From CAZGOM01 sp964527265 (GTDB lineage: Bacteria > Planctomycetota > Phycisphaerae > Phycisphaerales > Phycisphaeraceae), in NCBI GenBank assembly GCA_964527265.1, contig CAZGOM010000002.1, positions 1 to 64,000 on the forward strand: a DNA stretch of 64,000 nt, given 5' to 3'. The stretch's first letter is position 1. The number at the start of each line of letters is the position of its first letter. The translations under genes and the position numbers were made by a program. The notes under the pieces were generated by a model. The model worked only from the letters and a program-made list of their open reading frames with translations. It did no database searches and was not told the origin of the DNA. This document shows, piece after piece, positions 43,024-51,573 of this stretch.

Positions 43024-43464
43024 ATGACGCTTAAACAACTCACTGTCTGTTTGATGGCGTGTCTGCTGATGGGGGTTGGTGTACTAACCTGGTGGCTGGA
43101 CCAGAGGGCCAGCAAAAAAATCATCTACACCACGGAGCTTGTCTCGACGGTGCCGGCGCTGGTGACGGAAGCATTGAGGCTCCAGCCGGGCATATCGCAG
43201 TCGGAAGTGACTGCGTATGTCGCAGGCGCGCTGGAGTCTTCGGGGGTGCAAGGCTATCGGGTGGCCAACGGCCAGGTGTGTGATGCGTGGGGCAACCCAC
43301 TGCAACTGCGGACCTGGCAAGCCTCGGGCTTCCCGGTGGTTTCCTGCCAGAGTTTTGGGGCGGACGGTGTGGCCGGCACCAATGACGACATTTCCTTTAC
43401 CTACAACAGCAATGCACGCGTGTGGACAAGCGCGACTCCTAAGGTGGAGTCATCTTCCTTCTGA
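43024..43464 (+). CDS. GspG-like protein (pseudopilin C-terminal domain on an ordinary membrane anchor)
   Basis: A 146-residue protein with an N-terminal hydrophobic helix (LTVCLMACLLMGVGVLTWWL) and an outside domain that ends like a major type II pseudopilin: CDAWGNPLQLRTW, then FGADGVAGTNDDISFTYN, the calcium-binding GPDG..GT-DDI end of GspG. The usual prepilin cleavage motif GFTLIE is not present; the helix instead has LKQLTVCLMAC. GAGGAGAAAAG precedes ATG 43024. It lies alone and is followed by a terminator. Whether it is processed by prepilin peptidase is doubtful. Confidence 0.6.
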   Translation: MTLKQLTVCLMACLLMGVGVLTWWLDQRASKKIIYTTELVSTVPALVTEALRLQPGISQSEVTAYVAGALESSGVQGYRVANGQVCDAWGNPLQLRTWQASGFPVVSCQSFGADGVAGTNDDISFTYNSNARVWTSATPKVESSSF

Positions 43465-43527
43465 AATGGACCACTGGCCCGGTCTGCCCACTCACAGCAC
43501 CGGGTCGCATTGAATTTATGACACAAC

Positions 43528-43553
43528 AGCCCCGCTTACGCGGGGCTTTTTTT
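43528..43553 (+). terminator. Rho-independent terminator
   Basis: AGCCCCGC-TTAC-GCGGGGCT, a perfect 8-base stem with a 4-base loop, followed by seven T. Lies downstream of the GspG-like gene. Confidence 0.9.
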
Positions 43554-43589
43554 GAAAAGTGGATGGCGAGCAATGGGGTGAAGCGCGTT

Positions 43590-44978
43590 TTATTGAACGG
43601 GGACGATTTCAATAGTGTGGAAAGTAACGCTGGAGCGGAATGCACCGACGCCCAGGGGCGTGTTTTGGCGCAGGGTCCAAGCCTGGAGGGAGAGGTTTGA
43701 CCCGTTGGAAGGAAGGGTGGCCATGACTTGGCCGTCGACGATCATCGTGAGCTTGTCGCGGCGGACCTGGAGGGTGGTGGTGTAACGTCGACCGGGCTCG
43801 GCTTTGAGTTTGAAGGTGCTGTCGGGAAAGGCCTGCATGTTTTTAAAGTCGACGTTTTGTATACCGCCCATGTTGCGGTCCCATGCGTCGATTTCATAAG
43901 CGGCGGTGTTGTCGCCGGAGACGAAGATGAGAGCGACGGAATCTTTGCCGTCGCTGCGTGTGAAGGAGACGTTGAAGTCGTACTCGCGGGGGATTTGTAC
44001 GCGTTGGATGGGTAGGCAGATGCGGGCGGCGCTGGGGGAATCGTCATTGGCGATGAAGGGTGCGTCGAGGCCGATTGCGTCGCAGGTGATGTCGCCGGAG
44101 GGACTGCGGGTCCAATTGCCGCGGATGGCGTCGCGCTTGGGGTCCAGGAGTGCGAGTGCATCTATTTTTTTGGTGAGGGCCGGGAGATCCGGGGTTGGGC
44201 TTGACTGGGGGAGGGGTGGCTCGGACGGCAAAGTGGTGCCTAAGGCGGTTTTTCCGAGGTTTGGATCGGGCGGATATAAATCGGCGGGTTTGACCGGCTG
44301 GGGCCCGATGTAGAAGTAAGCGCCGATCATAAAGAGCAGGGCAAGCAGGGGGGCACCGATGTAGAGGATTTTGGTGGGGATGTTAAGGGGGGTAGAAGCC
44401 GGTTTGACAGTGGCTGAGGAGGTATTTGCGGGTACCAGGACGTCGAGGGGCGGGCGGAAAGAGAGGAGAACGGCGGTAATTGGGTCTTTAATGTTTTTAA
44501 GTTGACGGGGACCGATGAACTGAGAGTGAAGTTTTGTTCGATTTTTGACGAATTCGAAGGCGGAGTAGGAGATGCAGATGGTATCGGGCTGGGCTTCCCC
44601 CATGAGGCGGGCCGCGATATTGACCCCGTCGCCGAGGACATCGTTGCCATTGGTGATGACATCGCCCAGGTGAACGCCGAGGCGGTGCTCGAGACGTTTG
44701 TCCGGGGTGAAAGTGCGGGTGGCTGTGTCGAGGTATTCGAGGATGCCTGAACCGGTTTTGAGCGCGGCATCAAGCGAAGAGAAGAACATCATGAGGCCGT
44801 CGCCGGTGTTCTTGATGATGCGGCCGCCGTTGTGGAGGCAGATTTTTTCAAAAGCGATGAGGTCGCGCTTGACCAGGGAGATGGTTTTTTCTTCTTCGAT
44901 CTGCATGCGGGCGCTGAAGCCGACGACATCGGTGAAGACAATGGCTGCCAGGATGCGTTGATTCGGCTGTTGTGACAT
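43590..44978 (-). CDS. Class III adenylate/guanylate cyclase with membrane helix and C-terminal concanavalin-like domain
   Basis: A 462-residue protein. The cytoplasmic cyclase domain is at residues 1-175: Asp17 (FTDVVGF) and Asp60 (KNTGDG) bind metal, and Asn120/Arg124 (GVNIAARL) are the transition-state residues, so it should be active. A Pro/Ser-rich linker leads to one helix (204-224) and a domain of about 190 residues facing outward (LDPKRDAIRGNW, IPREYDFNVSFTR, RRYTTTLQVRRDKLTMIVDGQ), like the LamG/DUF1080-type domain common in planctomycete kinases. Probably a receptor whose outer domain binds a carbohydrate or wall component. A paralogue is at 53250. Confidence 0.88.
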   Translation of the reverse strand: MSQQPNQRILAAIVFTDVVGFSARMQIEEEKTISLVKRDLIAFEKICLHNGGRIIKNTGDGLMMFFSSLDAALKTGSGILEYLDTATRTFTPDKRLEHRLGVHLGDVITNGNDVLGDGVNIAARLMGEAQPDTICISYSAFEFVKNRTKLHSQFIGPRQLKNIKDPITAVLLSFRPPLDVLVPANTSSATVKPASTPLNIPTKILYIGAPLLALLFMIGAYFYIGPQPVKPADLYPPDPNLGKTALGTTLPSEPPLPQSSPTPDLPALTKKIDALALLDPKRDAIRGNWTRSPSGDITCDAIGLDAPFIANDDSPSAARICLPIQRVQIPREYDFNVSFTRSDGKDSVALIFVSGDNTAAYEIDAWDRNMGGIQNVDFKNMQAFPDSTFKLKAEPGRRYTTTLQVRRDKLTMIVDGQVMATLPSNGSNLSLQAWTLRQNTPLGVGAFRSSVTFHTIEIVPVQ

Positions 44979-45051
44979 GGGGGGCCCAGGTACAGGTTTT
45001 TGGCCGCCGCATTATAGACAGGGTGAGTGAGGCGGTGGGATTGATTTCAGG

Positions 45052-47100
45052 CTAAGGAAGTGCGAGGGTGATGGTTTGGCTGGCGCCGGTGTGATCACCT
45101 GTGGGGAGCGGGAGGGTGAGATGAGCGGCTATGGGGCCGGTAAGGGAGAGGGTGAGTGAGCCGTGCTGCTGTTGGGGTTGAGCAACGGTGAGGGAGATGC
45201 TGCGGCCTTCACGGTGATCCAGGGGTGGGTGATAGAGCAGTATGCATGGGCGGTTGGTGGCGATGTGCTGGCCGTCAGGGAATTGAATTTGGCAGGGTTC
45301 GTAAAAGACGGCATGGCCGCGGTGTTCTTGAGCGTGCCAGACAGCTTGGAGCGCAGAGTTGTTGACGAGTATGACGATGGGGTGATTGGAGGTAAGACCA
45401 GGGGTGTGGAGTATGGCATAGGCGTAAGAGGCGGCGGCAGGGCATGTGCCATGGTTGATGCCGAAGTTGAAGACCGGGAGGGTGATGGGGGCAGGAGAAT
45501 CTACGCCGCAGTCGCTCCAAGCGCCGGACTGGGGGCCGAGGTGGAGGTTGGCCTGGCCGTCAAGGAGGAGATAGGTGAAGCCGTCGTGCCAGAGGGATTG
45601 GCCTGTGGAAAGGGTATGTTGGCCGGGGGAGAGGGACGGTAGAGAAGGTTGGAACAGAACTGGGCCGCGGAGATGGCATTGGTTGATGGTGGTGTGGATG
45701 GGGACGTTGTCCGTGGAATGGATGGCTGCACCGAGGGCGACCAGGCCTTGATCGAAGAAGAACCAGGCTTTGCGTGCGTGGAGGTTTTGGCGGGAGAAGT
45801 CGATGGCTGCGCAACCGAGTGAGCCGTCGGAAGCGCCGCCTGCGAAGGCGTGTTGGCCGGGGACAACGAGCTGAGCGGGGTCGAGATCGCCGGTGTGCTG
45901 AGCGATGGTGGCGCCGGGGATGTGACGCCAGTTCCAGACGGGATATATATCGCGGTATTCGTCACCGTCGTGCATGAGATGGGTTGCGCCGTCTGCCATG
46001 TGATGGAAGACGCGCCCTTCGCCGCCGCAGTGGGGGCCGTCTGCGCCCAGGATGCGGCTGCTGGTCATGCGGACGGACATGTAATAGCCGGGACGGTGAT
46101 GGGTCATGAAGTCCGAACACCAGAAGTGCTTGTTTCCGTTGACCATTGATTGGCCGGATTCGGGGGTGACGGCGAGGGAGGCGAGGGCCTCGGATTGGCG
46201 TGGGTGTTGAAGCTGGGTGAGGAAGCGGAGGCCGGTGCGGAAACGGTCTGCATTGTGGCCGGGACGGGAGATTTCGCGACCGCTGGCGCTGGGATCGAAG
46301 GTGCGGCCGCGGACCATCCAGCGGTCGCCGTCGAGGAGCAGATGAACGATGAGGTCGACAGTGTGAGGTGGCAGGGCGAAGGGGGTGTTATCGGTGAGGG
46401 CGAGGAGGCGGGCGATGTCCATGGCGAAGTTCTGGCCGTAGCCGCCGTTGTAGAGGAGTTTGCCGTGCTGGTGGAAGCTGAAATCAGGCTGAATTCCTTC
46501 TTGGTGGGGGAAGAGGCGGACCTCGGCGGCGATGCGATTGATGACGTACTTGATGAGGGTTGAATTGTTGGTCAGGACGCCTTGGCGGAGCTGGACGGAG
46601 GAGATCCAGACGAGGTTTTGGCCGGTGAAGGTGAGATTGCCGCGGGTGTGGGCTTCGAGAGAGGGGATAGCGCGTTGGATGTAAGAAGGTGGCGCGTGGT
46701 TTTTGATGCAGAGAAGGATGTCAGCAAGGAGGAGTGGGGCGCCGATCTGATTCCACCACCAGTTGGGGTTTTGGGGATTTAAGGCGTACCAGTGGTCTAA
46801 GCCGCGGAGGATGGCGTGGAGGGTGATTGAATGCTGAGCTGGGTGTGTGGAGGGGAGGCTGAGTGTGATGGCGAGATTCAGGAGGCGTTGGAGATGGCGT
46901 GCGCCGGTCCAGTCCTTGAGGTCGTTTTTGGCGTAGTCGATGTCAGGCCAGGAGCCGTCGGAGCGGAGGGCTGAGGTGAGGGAGTGGGTGTCGTTGAGAG
47001 TGAAGGGCGTGGGAGAGGTGAATTCGTGGACGAACTGCATTTGCGCAGAGAGGCGCGTCCAGAGGGTGTGGATGGGGTCGAGAGGTGCGTCGTTGGGCAT
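45052..47100 (-). CDS. Polysaccharide lyase family 8 (hyaluronate/chondroitin/xanthan lyase type)
   Basis: A 682-residue lyase that would cut uronic-acid polysaccharides by beta-elimination. The PL8 catalytic residues are in place: Asn162 (FTGQNLVW), His212 and Tyr221 nine residues later (FSFHQHGKLLYNGGYG) and the Arg of SGREISRPG at about 270. The central beta domain has NGNKHFWCSDFMTHHRPGYYMSVRM and KAWFFFDQGLVALGAAI, followed by a C-terminal beta sandwich. No signal peptide precedes the alpha-toroid (MPNDAPLDPIHTLW). It starts 13 bases after the preceding membrane-protein gene and is the last gene of that operon. Confidence 0.9.
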   Translation of the reverse strand: MPNDAPLDPIHTLWTRLSAQMQFVHEFTSPTPFTLNDTHSLTSALRSDGSWPDIDYAKNDLKDWTGARHLQRLLNLAITLSLPSTHPAQHSITLHAILRGLDHWYALNPQNPNWWWNQIGAPLLLADILLCIKNHAPPSYIQRAIPSLEAHTRGNLTFTGQNLVWISSVQLRQGVLTNNSTLIKYVINRIAAEVRLFPHQEGIQPDFSFHQHGKLLYNGGYGQNFAMDIARLLALTDNTPFALPPHTVDLIVHLLLDGDRWMVRGRTFDPSASGREISRPGHNADRFRTGLRFLTQLQHPRQSEALASLAVTPESGQSMVNGNKHFWCSDFMTHHRPGYYMSVRMTSSRILGADGPHCGGEGRVFHHMADGATHLMHDGDEYRDIYPVWNWRHIPGATIAQHTGDLDPAQLVVPGQHAFAGGASDGSLGCAAIDFSRQNLHARKAWFFFDQGLVALGAAIHSTDNVPIHTTINQCHLRGPVLFQPSLPSLSPGQHTLSTGQSLWHDGFTYLLLDGQANLHLGPQSGAWSDCGVDSPAPITLPVFNFGINHGTCPAAASYAYAILHTPGLTSNHPIVILVNNSALQAVWHAQEHRGHAVFYEPCQIQFPDGQHIATNRPCILLYHPPLDHREGRSISLTVAQPQQQHGSLTLSLTGPIAAHLTLPLPTGDHTGASQTITLALP

Positions 47101-47113
47101 GGATGGATTTTAC

Positions 47114-47944
47114 TTAAGGCGTCTGGGCGGGGATATGGGCTTTTTGATTGAGAGAGTGAAGGAGAGCAGGCCAGTTGGCGGCGTTTGTGAGGCGTTGTTG
47201 GATTTCTTCGGCCGTATTGGCCTGGGGAGCATCGGGGTCGGTGGTAAGAACGCAGATGCCCAGGCGAGCGCGTTGGACGGGGTCTCGGGGGAGGATATAC
47301 GCGGCGTAGAGAGAGCCGTCGGGGCGGGAGATGAAGCCAAACTCCGTATGTTCAAGATAGGTGTAGGCGCTGGGTGGAGTGATGACGCCGGCGAGGAGGG
47401 TTTGCGAGGAAGCGCGTGATGTTTTGGGATTCAGGAGGCGTGCAATGTCTTGGACCTGGAAGTACATCGCCAGGTCTGGGGGGTAGGGGCGGTGGGTGAG
47501 TTTGGGGGTGATGTTGGCGGGGGTAAGGAGCCAGAGGGTGTTGTGAGTGATGGCGGTGAGGCTGACGGTGAGGGCGAAGAGAAGGATGAGGGACCCGGAA
47601 AGGATGATTGTCCAGCGGGTTTTCCAGCGGAGGATGGGTGACGCTGGAGGGCGAAAAGCGGAGTAGAGCCAAGCGAAAAAGAAATGGGCGAGAAGGGCGA
47701 GCATCAGAAATGTGATGAGGAAAGCGGCGATACCGTCGAGATCGAGGGTGATGCGAGGCCACGTGCTAATAGGAAAGATGAGCCAGCCGAGGAGGAGTTT
47801 GTTGATGAGCGTTTTTTGTGTGGGGTTGGCCGAGATGGCGGAAACAACGATGCCGATCAGAAGGAAGAGAACGGCAATGACCACCATGATCTGCGTGACC
47901 GAAGGGGAGCGATCGGGCGGATTGGATGGGGTGAGGGTGGGCAT
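47114..47944 (-). CDS. Membrane protein, array family A, member 3
   Basis: A 276-residue inner-membrane protein with about four helices in the first 145 residues (IMVVIAVLFLLIGIVVSA, a LLLGWLIFPIST segment, FLITFLMLALLAHFFFAWLY, IILSGSLILLFALTVSL). The rest, outside the helices, has FGFISRPDGSLYAAYILPRDPVQRARLGICVLTT, nearly the same as in member 2, and ends NWPALLHSLNQ. No known family was recognised. It stands 34 bases after the family B gene and 13 before the PL8 gene, so they share a transcript. Confidence 0.75.
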   Translation of the reverse strand: MPTLTPSNPPDRSPSVTQIMVVIAVLFLLIGIVVSAISANPTQKTLINKLLLGWLIFPISTWPRITLDLDGIAAFLITFLMLALLAHFFFAWLYSAFRPPASPILRWKTRWTIILSGSLILLFALTVSLTAITHNTLWLLTPANITPKLTHRPYPPDLAMYFQVQDIARLLNPKTSRASSQTLLAGVITPPSAYTYLEHTEFGFISRPDGSLYAAYILPRDPVQRARLGICVLTTDPDAPQANTAEEIQQRLTNAANWPALLHSLNQKAHIPAQTP

Positions 47945-47978
47945 GGAGGTGATGTGCGGAGGAAGTGGAGGAACACGT

Positions 47979-48689
47979 TTAGAGTGCGTCTATGAGCTGG
48001 CGATTGGAGAATTGGTGGATGCTGCCGTCGGTCATGAGGCAGAAACGGTCATCGTCAAAGAGGTCAGGTTCATAGAGGAGGGCGGAGGGTGGAGTTGGGG
48101 AGTGGGTTTGGGTGCGCAGGGGAATGTAGATGAGAGGTGCGGCATTGGGGTGGGCGCTGGTAAAGGCGTCAGAAGGAAGGTTGAGTTCGTAGATATTCGC
48201 GGGGAATGCTCCGTTGTGGGAAGAGGCGTACTCGAGGAGCCTGGTTTTGAGGGTTTCGAGACGTTCGCGCCGTTTCTGGAGGAGAATCTGGCGTGGATCG
48301 GTGAGTTGATACTGAGCGGAAGCGGCAGCCCGTTCCCAGGCGCCGGGGGTGGTGATGGCGCGTGCGGCGGTGGTCATGCTCATGATGACCGCGATGAAGA
48401 GGCCCCAGAGGAAGACGAGGCCGAGGGAGCGGAGATAAGTGAGTTTGGGAAGGCGTGGAAAGTCATTGGCGAGGGCATTCCAAGTCCATTTGAGGAGAAG
48501 GGCCAGCACGAAGGTGAGGACGATGAAGAAAGAGAGCGCTTCGGCGCGGTAGCCGGCTGATTCTTTGAGTTTGAAGGTGAGGGGGTTGAATGGCATGCCG
48601 GCGTGAGCGTGCTGGGTGAGGGAGAGAAGGAGGGCGGTGATGAGAAGGAACCAAAGGATGTTTTTGGTTTGTTTGGGGACAGGAGTCAT
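47979..48689 (-). CDS. Membrane protein, array family B, member 2
   Basis: A 236-residue protein with a signal-peptide-like start (ILWFLLITALLLSLTQHAHAG) and two further helices (about 50-70 and 86-107). Both family B proteins share WNALA-DFPRLP-LTY, TTAAR, TPGAWER, YQLTDP, a Leu/Arg-rich coiled segment (RRERLETLKTRLLEYASSHN), and the end ALLYEPDLFDDDRFCLMTDGSI. That end looks like a pseudopilin head ('LLYEP...DG-I'). The start at ATG 48689 overlaps the previous stop by four bases. Function unknown. Confidence 0.75.
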   Translation of the reverse strand: MTPVPKQTKNILWFLLITALLLSLTQHAHAGMPFNPLTFKLKESAGYRAEALSFFIVLTFVLALLLKWTWNALANDFPRLPKLTYLRSLGLVFLWGLFIAVIMSMTTAARAITTPGAWERAAASAQYQLTDPRQILLQKRRERLETLKTRLLEYASSHNGAFPANIYELNLPSDAFTSAHPNAAPLIYIPLRTQTHSPTPPSALLYEPDLFDDDRFCLMTDGSIHQFSNRQLIDAL

Positions 48690-49603
48690 GGTGTTGCCTC
48701 CGGGGCTGACTGCGTGGTCGGGGGCGTGACAGCTTTTTGCTGACGGGCTTGCTGTTGGAGGGTTTTGAGGAGTTGAGGCCATTGTTCTAGATTCTTGAGG
48801 TGTTGATTGGGGTCGTAAGCGTCGGGGGAGGCCATGGAGTCGAGGGTGACGACGATGATGCCGAGGGCGGCACGCTGGGCGGGATCGTATGGGCAGGCGT
48901 AGCCGGCGTAGAGAGAGCCGTCGGGGCGGGAGATGAAGCCGAACTGGATTTGCTCAAAGTGGCGTGGGAGAAAGATGTCGGGGATTTCCCAACTCCGTGA
49001 TGCATGACGAGCCTTTTGAGGGTCGGCGGATTGCTCAAGCCGAGCGATGATCATCTGGGTGGCGTTATTGAATGCGGTTTCAGCGGACATGGGCTTGATG
49101 CTGGACTGGAGTATGGGGGAGGCGGGGTTTAGGAGATCGATGAGATTTTGTGTTGCGAGGGCGAGGATGAGGGTGATGAGTGCAATTGTGGCGCTGAGAG
49201 CCATGAGGGAAAAGCGCGTGCGAAGGGGAAACGGTAGGGGTGGATTACCCGGGACGGAGATTTTGCGGAGGACAAAGCGGCCGGCGGTGAAAAACGCGGG
49301 TGCGAGAATGAGGAACATGAATGCGAGGGCGACCAGGTGGCCTGCCGGAGGAAGGTTTGTGCCTGGGTAGGTGAGCCAACCGAGGAGGAGTTTGGGGGTG
49401 AGGCCGAACACGATGGTGTAGAGACTGTCGGGGATGAGCGCGAGAATGATGCAGGTGAAGATCGGGATGGTGAAGACACAGAAGACTATTTTGACTCCCA
49501 GCGAGGTACGCGGAGATGGATTGCTTAGAGGAGAGGATCCGGACGATGGGGTGAGGTGGAATGAGCGGTGAGGTATTTCCGGGTCTTGTAGAGGTGCATT
49601 CAT
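48686..49603 (-). CDS. Membrane protein, array family A, member 2
   Basis: A 305-residue protein with four helices (about 37-57, 70-80, 89-110, 134-155) and a soluble C-terminal part. It shares with member 3 KLLLGWLTYP, FGFISRPDGSLYAGYACPYDPAQRAALGIIVVT and the end LEQWPQLLKTL. The N-terminus is a 35-residue Pro/Ser-rich cytoplasmic tail. It overlaps the genes on both sides by four bases (ATGA), indicating tight coupled translation. No known family was recognised. Confidence 0.75.
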   Translation of the reverse strand: MNAPLQDPEIPHRSFHLTPSSGSSPLSNPSPRTSLGVKIVFCVFTIPIFTCIILALIPDSLYTIVFGLTPKLLLGWLTYPGTNLPPAGHLVALAFMFLILAPAFFTAGRFVLRKISVPGNPPLPFPLRTRFSLMALSATIALITLILALATQNLIDLLNPASPILQSSIKPMSAETAFNNATQMIIARLEQSADPQKARHASRSWEIPDIFLPRHFEQIQFGFISRPDGSLYAGYACPYDPAQRAALGIIVVTLDSMASPDAYDPNQHLKNLEQWPQLLKTLQQQARQQKAVTPPTTQSAPEATP

Positions 49604-50439
49604 GGGCGGGCCTCCTGCGCGGTGGACGGCTGAGTGGCGGGAGGCTGGGCGTTGGCCTGGGTTTGGAGTGCCTCGAAGATGGCGGGCCAGGCATTGGCGG
49701 GGAGGGATTTGGTTTCCGTTGCAGTGGAGATGGTGATGCCGTGGCGGAGACGGAGGTCGGGATCGCGGGGGCGAGAGACATAGGCATAGACGTCGCCGGT
49801 TGGGGTCAGGACATATGCCGCTTCGATATGCGCGAGATGGTCGAGGGAGCGTGAGTCGAGGGTGAAGGCATTGGGTTCATACAGGCGCCGGTAGTGGTCG
49901 GGAAGGCGAGAGGCCTGGAGGTGTGAGGCGTAGTAAGCTGAGTAATCGAGGGCTGATTGCGGGGCAAGGGGATGGCGGAAGGCGGGGTTGATGTAGTTTT
50001 TTTTGCGTGTGATAAGCCAGCCGACCTGATGGAAGACCATGCCAAGCGACATGGAGAAGATAAGGGTGAGGGTGAGGGCAGTGGTGATTAGAAAGGTCCA
50101 CTTGAAACGCCAGGGTGCGGGGTGTTTTTCAGTGGAGGGGGCGAGCCATTTGAAGAGCCAGTGGCAGCCGACAGTGAAGAGAACGAGGGTGGCGAGGAAG
50201 ACCAGGATGGCCATCGTATTGAATGGGAGCTGCGGGAAGACGCGAAGGGGATACGTGAGCCAGCCGAAGAGGAACCAGAGAGCGGATTTGGCGAGTGCGG
50301 AGGTGGTGGATTCGCCGCTCCAGCGGTTGGGCTGAGCGAGCATGATGAGGAGGAAAAAAACGAGGGCACCAACGGCGGGAATGGCGAGGAAAAGGGTGAT
50401 GCGTCGTTTGGCGATAAATGGGTCTTGCGGTGAGTTCAT
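49600..50439 (-). CDS. Membrane protein, array family A, member 1
   Basis: A 279-residue inner-membrane protein with about four helices in the first 150 residues (ITLFLAIPAVGALVFFLLIM, FLFGWLTYPLRVFP, AILVFLATLVLFTVGCHWLF, FLITTALTLTLIFSMSLGMV). The C-terminal domain is the most divergent of the three family A copies (AAYVLTPTGDVYAYVSRPRDPDLRLRHGITI, then NAWPAIFEALQ). It overlaps its neighbours by four bases each. No known family was recognised; likely a paralogue that arose by duplication inside the operon. Confidence 0.75.
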   Translation of the reverse strand: MNSPQDPFIAKRRITLFLAIPAVGALVFFLLIMLAQPNRWSGESTTSALAKSALWFLFGWLTYPLRVFPQLPFNTMAILVFLATLVLFTVGCHWLFKWLAPSTEKHPAPWRFKWTFLITTALTLTLIFSMSLGMVFHQVGWLITRKKNYINPAFRHPLAPQSALDYSAYYASHLQASRLPDHYRRLYEPNAFTLDSRSLDHLAHIEAAYVLTPTGDVYAYVSRPRDPDLRLRHGITISTATETKSLPANAWPAIFEALQTQANAQPPATQPSTAQEARP

Positions 50440-51161
50440 GGCGCGGCCTCCGGCTGTGTGCTGGGGCGGTGGGCGTAGCGCGTGTCTTCGGCGAGGCGTT
50501 GAGCCATACCGCCGAGGTTGAGTTTGAGGATCTGACCATCAGTGAGGATGCAAAAGCGGTCATCGTTGTAGATATCCGGCTCGTAAAGCAGAACCAGGGG
50601 TTTTGATTGCGGGTAGGAGCGGCCTGGAAAGTAGATGTATTGAATGTCCAGGTCGTCGGCGATCCTGGCTTGTTTTTCAGAGATTGGGAGCTGGCCCAGA
50701 TGGCTGGGGAACTGGTTGTTGTGGGATTTTGCGTAGGCGATGAGTGCGTCGGACAGAGCTTGAAGACGCTTTTGGCGGTCGGTGTCTTTTTGCTTGAGGG
50801 GGTCGGTGAGTTGGTATTGGAGGCCGGAAGGGGTGCGTTCCCAAGCGCCAGGGGTCATGAGTTCGCGGGCGGCGGTGGTCATGTTGAGGATGAGGGAGAG
50901 AAAGAGGGCCCAGAGGAGGGTGAGGGCGAAGGCGCGGAAATAGGTGAGGTTTGGGAGTCGAGGGAAGTCTTTAGCGAGGGCATTCCAGAGCCATTGGATG
51001 AGCAGGGCAGAAAGGAGGGTGATGGCGAGGAAAAAGGAGAGAGCTTCGATGCGGTAAGTGACGAGGGTGTCGAGCTTAAGTGTGATGGGGCCGGGACCCA
51101 TACCGGCGTAAGCCGGGGTGGTGAGAAGGAGGAGGGTGAGAATGAGGAGACGTGGAGTCAT
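50436..51161 (-). CDS. Membrane protein, array family B, member 1 (first gene of the operon)
   Basis: A 241-residue protein starting with a signal-peptide-like MTPRLLILTLLLLTTPAYAG, followed by two helices (about 42-60 and 77-98). It shares with member 2 the blocks WNALAKDFPRLPNLTYFRAF, TTAARELMTPGAWER, QYQLTDP, a coiled segment (RQKRLQALSDALIAYAKSHN) and the end VLLYEPDIYNDDRFCILTDGQI. Start ATG 51161. It is the first gene of the B-A-A-B-A-PL8 run and faces the region 51162-51573, where the promoter should lie. Function unknown. Confidence 0.75.
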   Translation of the reverse strand: MTPRLLILTLLLLTTPAYAGMGPGPITLKLDTLVTYRIEALSFFLAITLLSALLIQWLWNALAKDFPRLPNLTYFRAFALTLLWALFLSLILNMTTAARELMTPGAWERTPSGLQYQLTDPLKQKDTDRQKRLQALSDALIAYAKSHNNQFPSHLGQLPISEKQARIADDLDIQYIYFPGRSYPQSKPLVLLYEPDIYNDDRFCILTDGQILKLNLGGMAQRLAEDTRYAHRPSTQPEAAP

Positions 51162-51468
51162 GAAGTGGCCCAGAATGAAGGATACCTTGTATGACTATAC
51201 GTGAGTTGTCTGGCGAGGTTCGGTATGGGCGGTACGGGCAATGAGGAAATTGTCAGGAGATGGGCGGCTTATGACGGGCTGGGTGGGGACCATTGCCGTC
51301 GGACAATCATACCGGTGACCTACGCGGGAGATCGCCGTCCATGGGTCATGCTGGCGAGTGGGTCAGGCTTTCCAGAGGCGTAAAAGATCGCTGACAAGTG
51401 CAGTGGAGCCTGGAAACACGTCCTGACCATCGATTTGACCGATGGAGCGGATTGTTTTGCAAATACTG

Positions 51469-51512
51469 TGGACAAGGCCAATGGGTTTGTTACGATCACG
51501 TGAACCGGTTCA
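51469..51512 (+). promoter_or_regulatory. Promoter with perfect LacI-type operator for the pseudopilin gene
   Basis: TGGACA (51469-51474) and TACGAT (51491-51496) are 16 bases apart, followed by the perfect 12-base palindrome TGAACCGGTTCA (51501-51512) over the expected transcription start. The pseudopilin ATG is 61 bases downstream. The rest of the 51162-51573 gap holds nothing else that can be supported; the operon promoter on the other strand should also lie there. Confidence 0.65.
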
Positions 51513-51573
51513 TTTCTTGGGGTATTAGCCGGTAGCCGCCACGACGCAGCACCTTTGAAATGGAGAATTAATC

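Noticed and set aside
51201..51383. A 60-codon open frame upstream of the pseudopilin
   Set aside because: No ribosome site or motif and it lies where the promoter of the divergent operon should be.
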